Assembly: GCA_011088215.1 (NCBI GenBank)
Contig: JAALKD010000035.1
Span: forward strand, 1-35,130
Direction of reading: 5' to 3'
Length of the DNA: 35,130 nt
DNA from: Sphingomonadales bacterium
Lineage (GTDB): Bacteria; Pseudomonadota; Alphaproteobacteria; Sphingomonadales; Kordiimonadaceae
Position numbers and translations under genes: made by a program. The first letter of the stretch is position 1. The number at the start of each line of letters is the position of its first letter. A model generated the notes under the pieces. It did not search any database. It worked only from the letters and a program-made list of their open reading frames with translations, and had not been told where the DNA came from. Below are positions 17,504 through 25,698 of this stretch, in pieces.

Positions 17504-19663
17504 TTAAAAGTTAGCAGTGACACGCACACCGTAGGTGCTGGGTGCGCCGTAATGTTCACCAATACCGATAACCGGGCCGAAATCTGACCGAATAAGCACA
17601 TAGTCTTCACCGGTGATGTTTTTGCCCCATACACTTAAACGCCATTTTTTATCCGCCGTTTCAAAGCCGATGCTGGCATCCACCAGGTTAAAGCTATCGA
17701 TCAGGAAGGTGTCCCTATTGTCCGAACCAGTGAAATAATCATCCTGCCATGTGTAGCTAACATTGGCGAAAATCTCTCCGTGATCACCAACCGGGAAATG
17801 AAAGTCTCCGCCAATGGCAAAACTGTTCTCGGGCGATGTGGGCAGGAAATTTCCCGACCGGTCTTCTAGTGTGCCCGGAATGATAAAGTCTGTGTAATTG
17901 GCGTCCAGATAAGAGTAACTGCTATACAGCGTAGCAAATTCGCTCATCGCCCAGCTCAATTCAATCTCGAAGCCCTCAATCATTGCTTCTGCGGCATTTA
18001 CGATGACAAAGTTGAAGGTGGGGTCAAGAAAACCTTCTTGCTTGCCGTTATATTCCTGCCGGAATGCTGTGATGTTGGCTCGCAGCCTACGGTCAAACAC
18101 TTCCGACTTCAGTCCAATTTCATAGGCATCTACTGTTTCGGGATCAAAGGGTCGACCAATTACATCAACTGTGTCTTCCTCGGTGTTAAAACCGCCCGAA
18201 GTAAAACCCTGGGTGAAGCTTGCATACATGGTCATGGTATCAACAGGTTGCCAACTGAGGACCGCGCGCGGATTAAACTCGGAAAAGCTTTCCTCAAATT
18301 CGGGCGACTGGAAATCGCGACTGGCGTTCAGGCTGTTGATAAAATCAACCTGCACAGTTTTTTCTTCCCATGTATAGCGACCACCCAGGTTCAGCTTGAC
18401 TGTTTCGCTGATATCAAATTCCAGATCTGTGTAGACCGCAAAGCTTTTGGTGTTTACCGTTTGGTCAAATGTCTGATCTCTCAGCCTATTTCCGGTTACA
18501 CCGGCCAGCCTGACAGACGTTGCCTGCCGAGTGATATCTTCATTGAAGTAATAAAGCCCCACCGTATAGCGAAGCCTGCCATCGCTGTTGCTAACCCAGC
18601 GCAATTCTTCTGAGAATGTTTTGGGCTCTTCAGCATTTTCCGCTGTTTGCTGGAACGGAAAAAACGGATTAAAACTGGGCAAAAGGCTAAAAGCCGCCGG
18701 ACTGAAAGCAAAATTTTCAATGGTGTCAGACTTGCGGTAGGCGGTAATTGACGAAAGCGTGCCGCTATCCATATGCCAGTCCAAGTGGCCAGAGATACCA
18801 AAGGTTTCCCGGTTATAAAACTGGTCTATACCATGTTCAGAAGTGCGTATATCGCCGTCGTCAATCCCAACAGGAATTGAGGTTGAAAGCGTTCTGCCAC
18901 CGTTAGAATCTTCCGCATAATCGACGGTCAGCAGGGCATCAATGTTATCCGCCGGTACAAATAGCAATTGCCCCCGAACATTGAAGGTTTCCAGATCATT
19001 TTGCTCGTTACCTGTCAGCCTGTCGCTACCGTACCCATCACGCGTGCGGTATGTGGTTGAAACTTTCGCTGCAACCATTTCGCTAAGCGGGCCGCTGGCC
19101 AGTGCCCGCAATTCAACCGCATCATAATTGCCGTAACCGATTGTGGCCTTAAGTTTAGATTGCTCCAGTGAAGGCCGCGCCGAACGAATAACGATAGCCC
19201 CGCCTGTCACATTGCGACCAAAAAGTGTGCCTTGCGGCCCGCGCAGGATTGATACCTGCTCCAGATCATACAGCTCGAAAGCCGACGCCGTATTTCGGGA
19301 GATAAAAACATCGTCAAGAAACACTCCGACTGGCTTGCTGGCGCCAGCTTGCGAAAATGTGTTGTTGGCGCCGCGCACTGCAATGATCGGTTCAGATTCG
19401 CTAAAGCTTGAACTTGAAAAACCTGGTGTAAAGCGCGCGATTTCGCGGATATTTACCAGGCCCTGCCGTTCAAGCCTGTCACCAGAGAAGGCAGAAATTG
19501 CGATCGGCACGTCCTGAATGCTTTCCGCCCGCTTTTGGGCCGTGACAATAATTTCTTCCAGAAACAGGTCATCGCCGTCTTGTGCAGCTGCACCCGCAGT
19601 ACCTGCCAGTGCCACAGAGGCAACTACCCCCAATTTGCGCACACTTTTTTTCTCTTTCTTCAT
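17504..19663 (-). CDS. TonB-dependent outer-membrane receptor
   Basis: A TonB-dependent transporter, 719 aa from ATG 19663. A signal peptide (MKKEKKSVRKLGVVASVALAG, cut after AGAAA) is followed by a TonB-box region (EEIIVTAQKRAES), a plug domain (QDVPIAISAFSGDRLERQG, VRGANNTFS, ILRGPQGTLFGRNVTGGAI), and a 22-strand barrel that ends in the terminal Phe of YGVRVTANF. AAGGAAG lies five bases before the ATG. The open frame extends upstream to an in-frame TGA, and beyond it lies an STN-domain reading frame in the same phase. So this gene may be the second part of a longer STN-containing transducer. It is the third gene of a sigma/FecR/receptor/PhoD operon, so a phosphate ester or chelated metal ligand is possible, but the ligand is not visible. 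Confidence 0.93.
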   Translation of the reverse strand: MKKEKKSVRKLGVVASVALAGTAGAAAQDGDDLFLEEIIVTAQKRAESIQDVPIAISAFSGDRLERQGLVNIREIARFTPGFSSSSFSESEPIIAVRGANNTFSQAGASKPVGVFLDDVFISRNTASAFELYDLEQVSILRGPQGTLFGRNVTGGAIVIRSARPSLEQSKLKATIGYGNYDAVELRALASGPLSEMVAAKVSTTYRTRDGYGSDRLTGNEQNDLETFNVRGQLLFVPADNIDALLTVDYAEDSNGGRTLSTSIPVGIDDGDIRTSEHGIDQFYNRETFGISGHLDWHMDSGTLSSITAYRKSDTIENFAFSPAAFSLLPSFNPFFPFQQTAENAEEPKTFSEELRWVSNSDGRLRYTVGLYYFNEDITRQATSVRLAGVTGNRLRDQTFDQTVNTKSFAVYTDLEFDISETVKLNLGGRYTWEEKTVQVDFINSLNASRDFQSPEFEESFSEFNPRAVLSWQPVDTMTMYASFTQGFTSGGFNTEEDTVDVIGRPFDPETVDAYEIGLKSEVFDRRLRANITAFRQEYNGKQEGFLDPTFNFVIVNAAEAMIEGFEIELSWAMSEFATLYSSYSYLDANYTDFIIPGTLEDRSGNFLPTSPENSFAIGGDFHFPVGDHGEIFANVSYTWQDDYFTGSDNRDTFLIDSFNLVDASIGFETADKKWRLSVWGKNITGEDYVLIRSDFGPVIGIGEHYGAPSTYGVRVTANF

Positions 19664-20050
19664 TGCTTCTTCCTTTTCCCCCAGCGCACCGCCGCCAATC
19701 AGATCAACGGTGATCACCCGGTGTTCATTGACATGAGCCTTGAAGCCAGTGCCCGCCAGGGCAATTTCAAGCGCTTGTGTGAGGGTGTAATTTCACATCA
19801 CAGCCTGTGCTTGAATGGCTTCAATTTTTTTGGAAGGAAGCAAAAGCGGCGACTGTGCCTGCCTTGCAAGATTGATGAGCACCTTATCAACGGCGCCCGA
19901 AGAAACACTAAAGTGGAAATATTTTTCCTGCGCATAAGACTTGCCAGAAATGATCGCCTCGAGACAAAAAGTCAGCAGCAAGACAATCAGCATTTTCCTC
20001 AAAAAACTTCCTCCCGTTGACGGAGCAATATTTTGTAAAGCTTGTTTCAT
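19664..20050 (-). pseudogene. STN-domain segment interrupted by an in-frame TGA
   Basis: From the ATG at 20050 (alternative ATG at 19993) a signal-like stretch (MLIVLLLTFCLEAIISGKSYAQ) leads into an STN (secretin/TonB short N-terminal) domain: FSVSSGAVDKVLINLARQAQ, then PSKKIEAIQAQAVM. A TGA stops it at 19793-19795. The next codons, same frame, read NYTLTQALEIALAGTGF, HVNEHRVITVDL, exactly the second half of an STN domain, and continue into the receptor frame. A GGA to TGA change would explain the stop. STN domains of TonB transducers contact FecR-type anti-sigma factors to signal ligand binding. Loss would uncouple signalling. It may be a sequence error, or a separate STN gene that later drifted. 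Confidence 0.75.
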
Positions 20051-20136
20051 TGCACCCGCTACGGCTGAAGACAGATGGAGCGGGAATAATCCACTACTCT
20101 GCGAGAAGAAAAATAATCCGGGACCATTTAAGTAGA

Positions 20137-21165
20137 TCAGTTCCGGGCATAAGAAAGATAGATTGTACCGTCAGCGCTATAGCGGGCCGACACACCGAAA
20201 GACTGTTCCAGCGTGTGAATAAGCGCCGACGTTTCGCCGGTTGGGAATACCCCGCTTATGGCCAGTTCCTCAAGCTCTGGACTAGTGATAATAATTTTGT
20301 CTGGCGTATAGCGCGAAACATCACCAATAACGTCGCCGAGGCTTTCGCCGTCGAAAATCAAAAGCGCATCCCGCCAGGCCAACCGCTTTTCGATCATGTC
20401 CGCATCAATTTGACTAACCGCCTCAATTTTATCACTAAAGCTGGCAGTTTGACCGGCTTCCAGACTCATCAAGGTCTTAGGCTGCACCGAAATGCTGTCA
20501 GGGTCATCCAAAACAGACCCCGGCAGACTAAGCGACGAAAGTTCCACCCGGCCTTCGGTGACCATTACGGCGACTTTGTTCTCGACTAGCCTGACCGTAA
20601 AAACTGTACCAACAGCGCGGACAACACCGGTTCTTGCCAGCACAACAAAGGGACGGTTCTTGTTCGGTGTCACATCAAAAAGCACCTCGCCTTTCACCAG
20701 CCGTATAGTGCGCGAAGTTTCACTATACATCACATCAATCTGACTATCTGTATTCAGAAATGCCGACGAGCCGTCTGGCAGGGTAACTTCTTTGTTGTTA
20801 CCGATTGAGGCAGAATATTGCGCCTCAAAACCAGCATCCTCTGTGGGTGCTTCCGAGCCCTGATAAACGCTGAAGAAACCAAATACCACCAGGGCAACCG
20901 CCGCCACCTGCGCTAGCCGTGGCAGGTTTCGCCGGACAAAACCACCAGACCGCACCGCTTTCAATTGGTCTTCGGCCAGCATCCGGTCAAGACCATCCCA
21001 AAAACTTGCCAACGCACGAATTTCCTGCTCATGGCGCGGGCTTCTTTTCACCCATGCAACGAACGCCTTTTCCTGGGCACCGCTCAAGGGCCCATCGCTC
21101 AGTCGCGCGGTCCACAAGGCGGCCTCTTCTTCAACAGATAAGTTGTTTTCATTTTCTAAAGTCAT
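20137..21165 (-). CDS. fecR: FecR-family anti-sigma/transmembrane signal transducer
   Basis: A 342-aa FecR-like protein. The N-terminal cytoplasmic segment (EEEAALWTARLSDGPLSGAQ, AFVAWVKRSPRHEQEI) is DUF4880-like and would hold the sigma factor. One membrane helix is at about 86-101 (QVAAVALVVFGFFSVY). The periplasmic FecR domain has VTLPDGSSAFLNTDSQI, RLVKGEVLFDVTPNKNRPFVV, and VRAVGTVFTVRL. The last 70 residues (ALLIFDGESLGDVIGDVSRY, IHTLEQSFGVSARYS) form a DUF4974/STN-like end, where it would meet the receptor STN domain. It overlaps the sigma gene by four bases (ATGA). Such proteins both inhibit and help activate their sigma factor when the receptor is liganded. Confidence 0.93.
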   Translation of the reverse strand: MTLENENNLSVEEEAALWTARLSDGPLSGAQEKAFVAWVKRSPRHEQEIRALASFWDGLDRMLAEDQLKAVRSGGFVRRNLPRLAQVAAVALVVFGFFSVYQGSEAPTEDAGFEAQYSASIGNNKEVTLPDGSSAFLNTDSQIDVMYSETSRTIRLVKGEVLFDVTPNKNRPFVVLARTGVVRAVGTVFTVRLVENKVAVMVTEGRVELSSLSLPGSVLDDPDSISVQPKTLMSLEAGQTASFSDKIEAVSQIDADMIEKRLAWRDALLIFDGESLGDVIGDVSRYTPDKIIITSPELEELAISGVFPTGETSALIHTLEQSFGVSARYSADGTIYLSYARN

Positions 21166-21731
21166 GGTGTTCGCTCTGCAGAAATTTCGCCGCTATCTGC
21201 TTCAACAAGTCGTATATTATAGCCGTCATACCCCTGTTCACGCATATAATCTCGGCATTTCAAAATACCTTTGGCCATATGTTTCTCAACGGTACTCTGC
21301 GATATCTTCAGATGTTTCGCGATTTCCTTCTGCTTAAGACCGTATAATTTACTCAACAGAAAAACCCGCCTGCACTGTTCTGGCAGAGACGATATCGCAT
21401 GGCCAAAAGCCTCCATCTGAAGCCTGTCGGACACCTGCTGGTCAACCGGTACCGAGCTAGCAGGCACCTCGCCGCCGCACACATCGTCAATATAGGACGT
21501 AATCGTGCGTGATTTCCGGTTCAACTCATTCAGGGCGATGTTGCGCGCTGTGCGAAACAAATAGGCTTTCAGGGATTTTATCTCCCCCACGTCCACCCGG
21601 CTGGTTCGTACAAAAGTTTCCTGAAGCACATCTTCTACGTCTGCCGGATTGGCGAACAATCGCGCCAGCCGCCGCCGAAGTGCAGGCAGTAGCTCCATAT
21701 AGGTATTTGCAAGCGATTTAGGGTGCACCAT
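21162..21731 (-). CDS. ECF RNA polymerase sigma factor, FecI-like
   Basis: A 189-aa extracytoplasmic-function sigma factor. Sigma region 2 is PADVEDVLQETFVR, then SLKAYLFRTARNIALNELNR. Sigma region 4 has LPEQCRRVFLLSKLYGLKQK with the helix-turn-helix EIAKHLKISQSTVEKHMAKG. It heads the FecR/TonB receptor/PhoD operon on the minus strand and overlaps fecR by ATGA, the standard FecI/FecR arrangement for surface signalling. The ATG at 21731 has no obvious Shine-Dalgarno. I could not confirm a promoter consensus for it in the 162-base gap upstream. Confidence 0.94.
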   Translation of the reverse strand: MVHPKSLANTYMELLPALRRRLARLFANPADVEDVLQETFVRTSRVDVGEIKSLKAYLFRTARNIALNELNRKSRTITSYIDDVCGGEVPASSVPVDQQVSDRLQMEAFGHAISSLPEQCRRVFLLSKLYGLKQKEIAKHLKISQSTVEKHMAKGILKCRDYMREQGYDGYNIRLVEADSGEISAERTP

Positions 21732-21801
21732 GCAGAGTATCCGACATTCAAATCACGCTGGGTTAACTATCTCATATTTTACTATCCATAAACAGGGACA
21801 G

Positions 21802-21867
21802 TTGGCGCGCCAAAAACCACCACCGTATTTGATAAATCAGCAAATAAGCGTTGGTTTCACGGTGAAA
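21802..21867. promoter_or_regulatory. Palindromes upstream of the ECF sigma gene
   Basis: TTGGCGCGCCAA (21802-21813) is a perfect 12-base palindrome and TTTCAC-G-GTGAAA (21855-21867) another, both in the 162-base gap between the ECF sigma gene and the end of the PseG-like gene. Neither is followed by a T tract on the minus strand. They may be operators controlling the sigma/FecR operon. This is by position only. Confidence 0.3.
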
Positions 21868-21893
21868 AATAAGGAAACGGACTGGCCAGGATG

Positions 21894-22826
21894 TTAGGCG
21901 GGATGGTGGTAAGCATCGATCGCGGTGGCCGCGATATCCATCGGTGCATGCGCATTAAACGCCATTTTCGGTTTTTCGGCAAACAGCGCCTGCTCCGCCA
22001 TCACCGCCATGGCATCAGCGTGATAAAAACCCAGTGCGGGTACGCCGATGGTGGGCAGGTAAGCAGCATTTTGCGTCTGGTCTTTCTGTGTGGCAGCCAA
22101 GCAAACTGCACATCCTGATGCCATCGCTTCCATCACGGTGGCCCCGGCTGCGCCCACATACATCCGGGCGCCTGCTAAAAGCGTTGGCATTTCGGGGCTG
22201 CGCAGCGGTTTGACCGATGGCATGCGCGCCGCCAAGTCCAGCAATGCCTTCGATGGCTCCAGATAGCCAGGCACTGGCACATAAATCGGTTCGCGAGTTT
22301 TACTGCTCAAGAACCCGGCCACTGCCGCGGCCAACGCACCATCGTCAGTGCCGCCGAAGCTAACCACAATGCCGCGGCGTTCATCGTCGTCTACCGGTTC
22401 GGAGAAGAAATCAGCACCGAGCAACGAATGGGTCGGCCCGTGAAAAATTTTACGCGCGCTGTAAGCGCTATAGTCGACACCCGCAGCATATAGATTTGGA
22501 TTGATGAGATAGTCACACACCACCGGACGGTCACCCAGATCATCAATGACACAGCTGATGCGGGCCCGGGCGCACAGCGCGCTCAGGTCGTTCGCCGACA
22601 GCGAACAGCTATCCGCAATCAAAATATCATCAGCAAGGTCAGTGGGGATGCCAATTTCATACTCATAGCCGAGGTTCTGCACAAAAGACGCGCCGTCCTC
22701 GTCGCTAAGGAACACCCGGGCGGTAACACCGCTATCGCGGAAAGCATCCAGCAGCGTGAGCGTACGGCGCAACCGGCCCAGACCAGACCGGTGTCCACAA
22801 TCAATAAAGATCGTTGCTCGTACCAC
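21894..22826 (-). CDS. PseG-like (GT-B fold) hydrolase/glycosyltransferase-like protein
   Basis: A 310-aa cytoplasmic protein resembling PseG, the UDP-sugar hydrolase of pseudaminic-acid synthesis. It opens VRATIFIDCGHRSGLGRLRR, has DDILIADSCSLSANDL, VIDDLGDRPVVCDYLINPN, VVSFGGTDDGALAAAVAGFL, and a nucleotide-sugar-type YVGAAGATVMEAMASGCAVC segment. PseG has a catalytic His in the G-x-G-H motif. Here the residue is Arg (GLGRLRR), so hydrolysis may be lost or changed. The GTG at 22826 is preceded by GGAG with eight bases of spacing, and I use it as start. A frame open further upstream has no family character. No other pseudaminic-acid gene is in the window, so the role is uncertain. Confidence 0.7.
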   Translation of the reverse strand: MVRATIFIDCGHRSGLGRLRRTLTLLDAFRDSGVTARVFLSDEDGASFVQNLGYEYEIGIPTDLADDILIADSCSLSANDLSALCARARISCVIDDLGDRPVVCDYLINPNLYAAGVDYSAYSARKIFHGPTHSLLGADFFSEPVDDDERRGIVVSFGGTDDGALAAAVAGFLSSKTREPIYVPVPGYLEPSKALLDLAARMPSVKPLRSPEMPTLLAGARMYVGAAGATVMEAMASGCAVCLAATQKDQTQNAAYLPTIGVPALGFYHADAMAVMAEQALFAEKPKMAFNAHAPMDIAATAIDAYHHPA

Positions 22827-22974
22827 TTTGTTTGCTCCACATTCAGTTTCGAATCCCTTGCCACCAAGTGAGCGATGCACAGCGCATGCCGAAACATTCA
22901 GGCAAGAGACCAATCCACTGAGTATGAAAGCTATGGGTAAAGGATTACTTAAACTGCAAATGCAGCCTGATTAT

Positions 22975-23274
22975 TCATGACGGTGGAGCTTGTTGTTCAC
23001 TGAGTGGAATGATGATGTCGCTTTCGCCGGCTTCCAAAAAAAACACTGTCGCGATAAGGGCGATTTTACCCATATCGTCGGTAACCGGCCCCACATCGCG
23101 GGCATGCATGTAGCCACTGAGCATGGAGGCTGCCTGTGCGCGGGTCATATCCACTTCGCCCAGCAAAGCTTTAACCGCGCCGTAATTTTCAGGCGTGACC
23201 TCAAAGAGGCCCTCCAGGAACGGTGCTCCGTCTTTGGTCACGGCTGCATTTAATACTTTTGTTTCAGATGCCAT
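22975..23274 (-). CDS. Small conserved-looking protein of unknown function
   Basis: A 99-aa protein I do not recognise. It has no signal peptide and no strong membrane segment except a moderately hydrophobic stretch near KIALIATVFFLEAGESDIIIP. The middle, FLEGLFEVTPENYGAVKALLGEVDMTRAQAASMLSGYMHARDVGPV, looks like a short helical domain. AGGGA precedes the ATG by about six bases. It sits between the KefB-like gene (22 bases upstream, same strand) and the PseG-like gene, so it may be cotranscribed with either. Confidence 0.6.
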   Translation of the reverse strand: MASETKVLNAAVTKDGAPFLEGLFEVTPENYGAVKALLGEVDMTRAQAASMLSGYMHARDVGPVTDDMGKIALIATVFFLEAGESDIIIPLSEQQAPPS

Positions 23275-23295
23275 TTCATGTCCCTGCCTGCAGGC

Positions 23296-25086
23296 CTACC
23301 AATCTTTGTCTCGGTTAAAGGTGGCTGCCACATCATGACCCATCAGGCCTTCCAATTCCTTATGGGAACGCTTGGCAAAATCTCTTGCTGCAGCGTCGTC
23401 ATCCTGAAATTTTTCCATCATTTCGATCGCCACTTCATCGTAGCGTCGGAACCGCCCAGCGGTGCGGTGCGCAACATGGGCTGGATAGCCCAACTCGCGC
23501 AGGCCCGCCTCGCCAATTTCCAGCGCTGATCCGAACGACTCGCGCCGAACATGATTAACACCAGCCCGCTTGAGCTTGTTCACGTCGCCGCGCGTGCTCG
23601 CCCGCGCCAATTTCGTAAGTTTCGGGTAATGTTTGGTCGCCAATTCAGCGGCTTTCAATACTGCATTAGAATCGTCCATCGCCAAAATCAACAACCGCGC
23701 GTCCTTGGCACCGGCCGCCTCCAACAAGTCAAGTCGGGTCACGTCACCGTAGAAAACCTTATAGCCAAACTTGCGCAGCATTTCGATATGGTTGGGGTTG
23801 CTATCAACAACTATGGTGGGAATTTTAAGCGACAACATCAGACGGCCAATGATCTGACCGAAACGGCCAAAACCGGCAATAATCACGTGGCCCTCACTGG
23901 CTTCCACATCAGTTTCGTGGCGCTCTGCCTTGGCAAAACGGCGCAAAGCAAGGTCGCGAAGGAAAATCATCAACGGCGTCATCAACATGGACAGCGACGC
24001 AACAACCAACAACTTCGCGCCCACTTCGGCAGGCATCATTGCTGAAGCGGTCAACACCGAAATCAATACAAAGGCAAACTCGCCAGCCGGTGCCAGCAGA
24101 AGGGTAAAATAAAACTGATCACTCCGGGCAAATCCAGCGATTTGACCCACCAGCAGCAGCACAAGGGACTTGGCAACAATCAACCCAGCAACCAGCAACA
24201 TAATCTCTACCGGGTCCGCTATCAGCAACGACAAATTCACCGACATGCCCACTGCAATAAAAAACAGACCCATCAGAAGCCCTTTAAACGGCTCGATGTT
24301 CAGCTCCAGCTCGTGGCGATACTCCGAATCCGCCAATAGCACACCAGCCATAAAGGTACCCAGCGCCATCGATACACCCACGAGTTCGGTCAAAAGCCCG
24401 CTGCCAACCACCAGCAAAAGCGCGAAGCTCGTAAACACCTCACGCAGGCCGGTTAGCGCGATATACCGAAACAAAGGCCGTAGCAGAAAACGGCTCGACA
24501 GGATGAAAAAAGCAAATACCCCGAGAATACGCAGCTCCATCCCCATGACCGAGCTTGCCGTATCGCCGCTAACTGCCAAAATAGGGATCAACGCCAATAT
24601 GGGTATAATCGACAGATCCTGAAACAATAACACCGAAAAGGCGGCAATGCCGACGCCAGATTTGCCCTCGCCGCGCTCCTCCAGTGTCTGAAGCGCAATC
24701 GGCGTTGATGAAAGCGCAAGCGCCAAACCGATGGCAAGCGCCAGCATTATATCAACCCCGCTGCCAGCCACCAGTGCTGCCAGCAATGCCGTAGAACCAA
24801 TCACCTGCACACCGCCCAGCCCAACAAGCTGACGGCGAAGCTGCCACAGGGTCGCGGGCTTCAACTCAAGCCCGATCAGAAACATCAACAACGCAATCCC
24901 AACTTCGGAAAACTGTAAAATCGAGTCCACATCGCGGATCAACCCAGCGCCCCATGGCCCGATGACCATTCCCGCTGCCAGATATCCCAAGATTGAACCC
25001 AGGCCCAAGCGCTTAAACAGCGGCACCGCAATCACCGCAGCCGCCAAAAAGATGAAGGCGCTATCTAAAAAGTCAGGGTCTTCCAT
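23296..25086 (-). CDS. kefB: KefB/KefC-type K+/H+ antiporter (CPA2) with TrkA-N domain
   Basis: A 596-aa monovalent cation/proton antiporter. About 12 membrane helices (VIAVPLFKRLGLGSILGYLAAG, LIGLELKPATLWQLRRQLVG, LLFQDLSIIPILALIP) end near RDLALRRFAK. Then comes a cytoplasmic RCK/TrkA-N domain with EGHVIIAGFGRFGQIIG, the GxGxxG dinucleotide site, IVVDSNP and YGDVTRLDLLEAAGA. KefB/C channels are held closed by glutathione and opened by glutathione adducts formed with electrophiles. The ATG at 25086 sits just after the stop of the KefF-like gene (25088) with GGAGG-like GGCGGAGGG before it. An in-frame start 30 residues further up has no family match. The tight KefF-KefB order supports a detoxification/K+ efflux pair. 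Confidence 0.92.
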   Translation of the reverse strand: MEDPDFLDSAFIFLAAAVIAVPLFKRLGLGSILGYLAAGMVIGPWGAGLIRDVDSILQFSEVGIALLMFLIGLELKPATLWQLRRQLVGLGGVQVIGSTALLAALVAGSGVDIMLALAIGLALALSSTPIALQTLEERGEGKSGVGIAAFSVLLFQDLSIIPILALIPILAVSGDTASSVMGMELRILGVFAFFILSSRFLLRPLFRYIALTGLREVFTSFALLLVVGSGLLTELVGVSMALGTFMAGVLLADSEYRHELELNIEPFKGLLMGLFFIAVGMSVNLSLLIADPVEIMLLVAGLIVAKSLVLLLVGQIAGFARSDQFYFTLLLAPAGEFAFVLISVLTASAMMPAEVGAKLLVVASLSMLMTPLMIFLRDLALRRFAKAERHETDVEASEGHVIIAGFGRFGQIIGRLMLSLKIPTIVVDSNPNHIEMLRKFGYKVFYGDVTRLDLLEAAGAKDARLLILAMDDSNAVLKAAELATKHYPKLTKLARASTRGDVNKLKRAGVNHVRRESFGSALEIGEAGLRELGYPAHVAHRTAGRFRRYDEVAIEMMEKFQDDDAAARDFAKRSHKELEGLMGHDVAATFNRDKDW

Positions 25087-25087
25087 T

Positions 25088-25627
25088 CTAGCCCTCCGCC
25101 GATGCCAATTGCTGAATAGCTTCGATAAAAGCCTCAGCGCGGGCGTTAATATCGTCATAGTCCGTCGATCGAGCACAATGGGTCACAAAGGGTGGCCCAA
25201 CCTGCATGCCACAAAACTCTGCTGTCATACGAAACGGTAACAAAAAGCTCTCGATTTTAGCACCATGTGTGGCACCAGGCAGATACGCACTTTCCGGCGC
25301 ACCGGTTGACACCGCAAGCATGGTTTTTTTGCCTTTCAGCGCCGTACCGCCTTCGCCGTAAGCAAACCCGTTTTGCAGCACAACATCCATCCACTCTTTC
25401 AGCAGTGCCGGTGCACTGAACCAATATATCGGGAACTGGATAACCAATACATCAGCGTCAGTAAGCGCTTTTTGCTCAGCTACTTCATCCACGTGCATGT
25501 CAGGATACAGTTCATACAAATCGCGAATTTGCAGGCCAGGCACCTTGCGCGCAGTCTCTTGCAGGCGCCGGTTATAGCGCGACTTGTGCGGCGAGGGGTG
25601 ACAGTAAAGAAGCAGGATGTTTTTCAT
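25088..25627 (-). CDS. kefF: KefF-like NAD(P)H oxidoreductase (flavodoxin-like fold)
   Basis: A 179-aa flavin oxidoreductase of the NQO1/KefF family. It begins MKNILLLYCHPSPHKSRYNR, has VLVIQFPIYWFSAPALLKEWMDVVL, then FAYGEGGTALKGKKTMLAVSTGAPESAY, all family signatures, and ends in a short helical tail. KefF binds the KefC antiporter, activates it and reduces quinones. The gene precedes kefB on the same strand with one base between its stop and the kefB ATG, so the proteins are almost certainly made together. No N-terminal signal is seen. Confidence 0.9.
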   Translation of the reverse strand: MKNILLLYCHPSPHKSRYNRRLQETARKVPGLQIRDLYELYPDMHVDEVAEQKALTDADVLVIQFPIYWFSAPALLKEWMDVVLQNGFAYGEGGTALKGKKTMLAVSTGAPESAYLPGATHGAKIESFLLPFRMTAEFCGMQVGPPFVTHCARSTDYDDINARAEAFIEAIQQLASAEG

Positions 25628-25698
25628 CCCACGACACTAGTGCCGTCATGGGACCATGGCAAACCGAAAGCTCTGTCATGCAAGATAGTTTTACTAAT

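Noticed and set aside
19793..19795. TGA recoded as a sense codon
   Set aside because: Other genes in the window, such as SulP, end in TGA, so standard code is in use, and no selenocysteine context is visible.
20085..20119. AATAATCC direct repeat between FecR and the STN segment as an ECF promoter
   Set aside because: The 8-base repeat (20085-20092 and 20112-20119) has no match to a known ECF -35/-10 pattern that I can defend.
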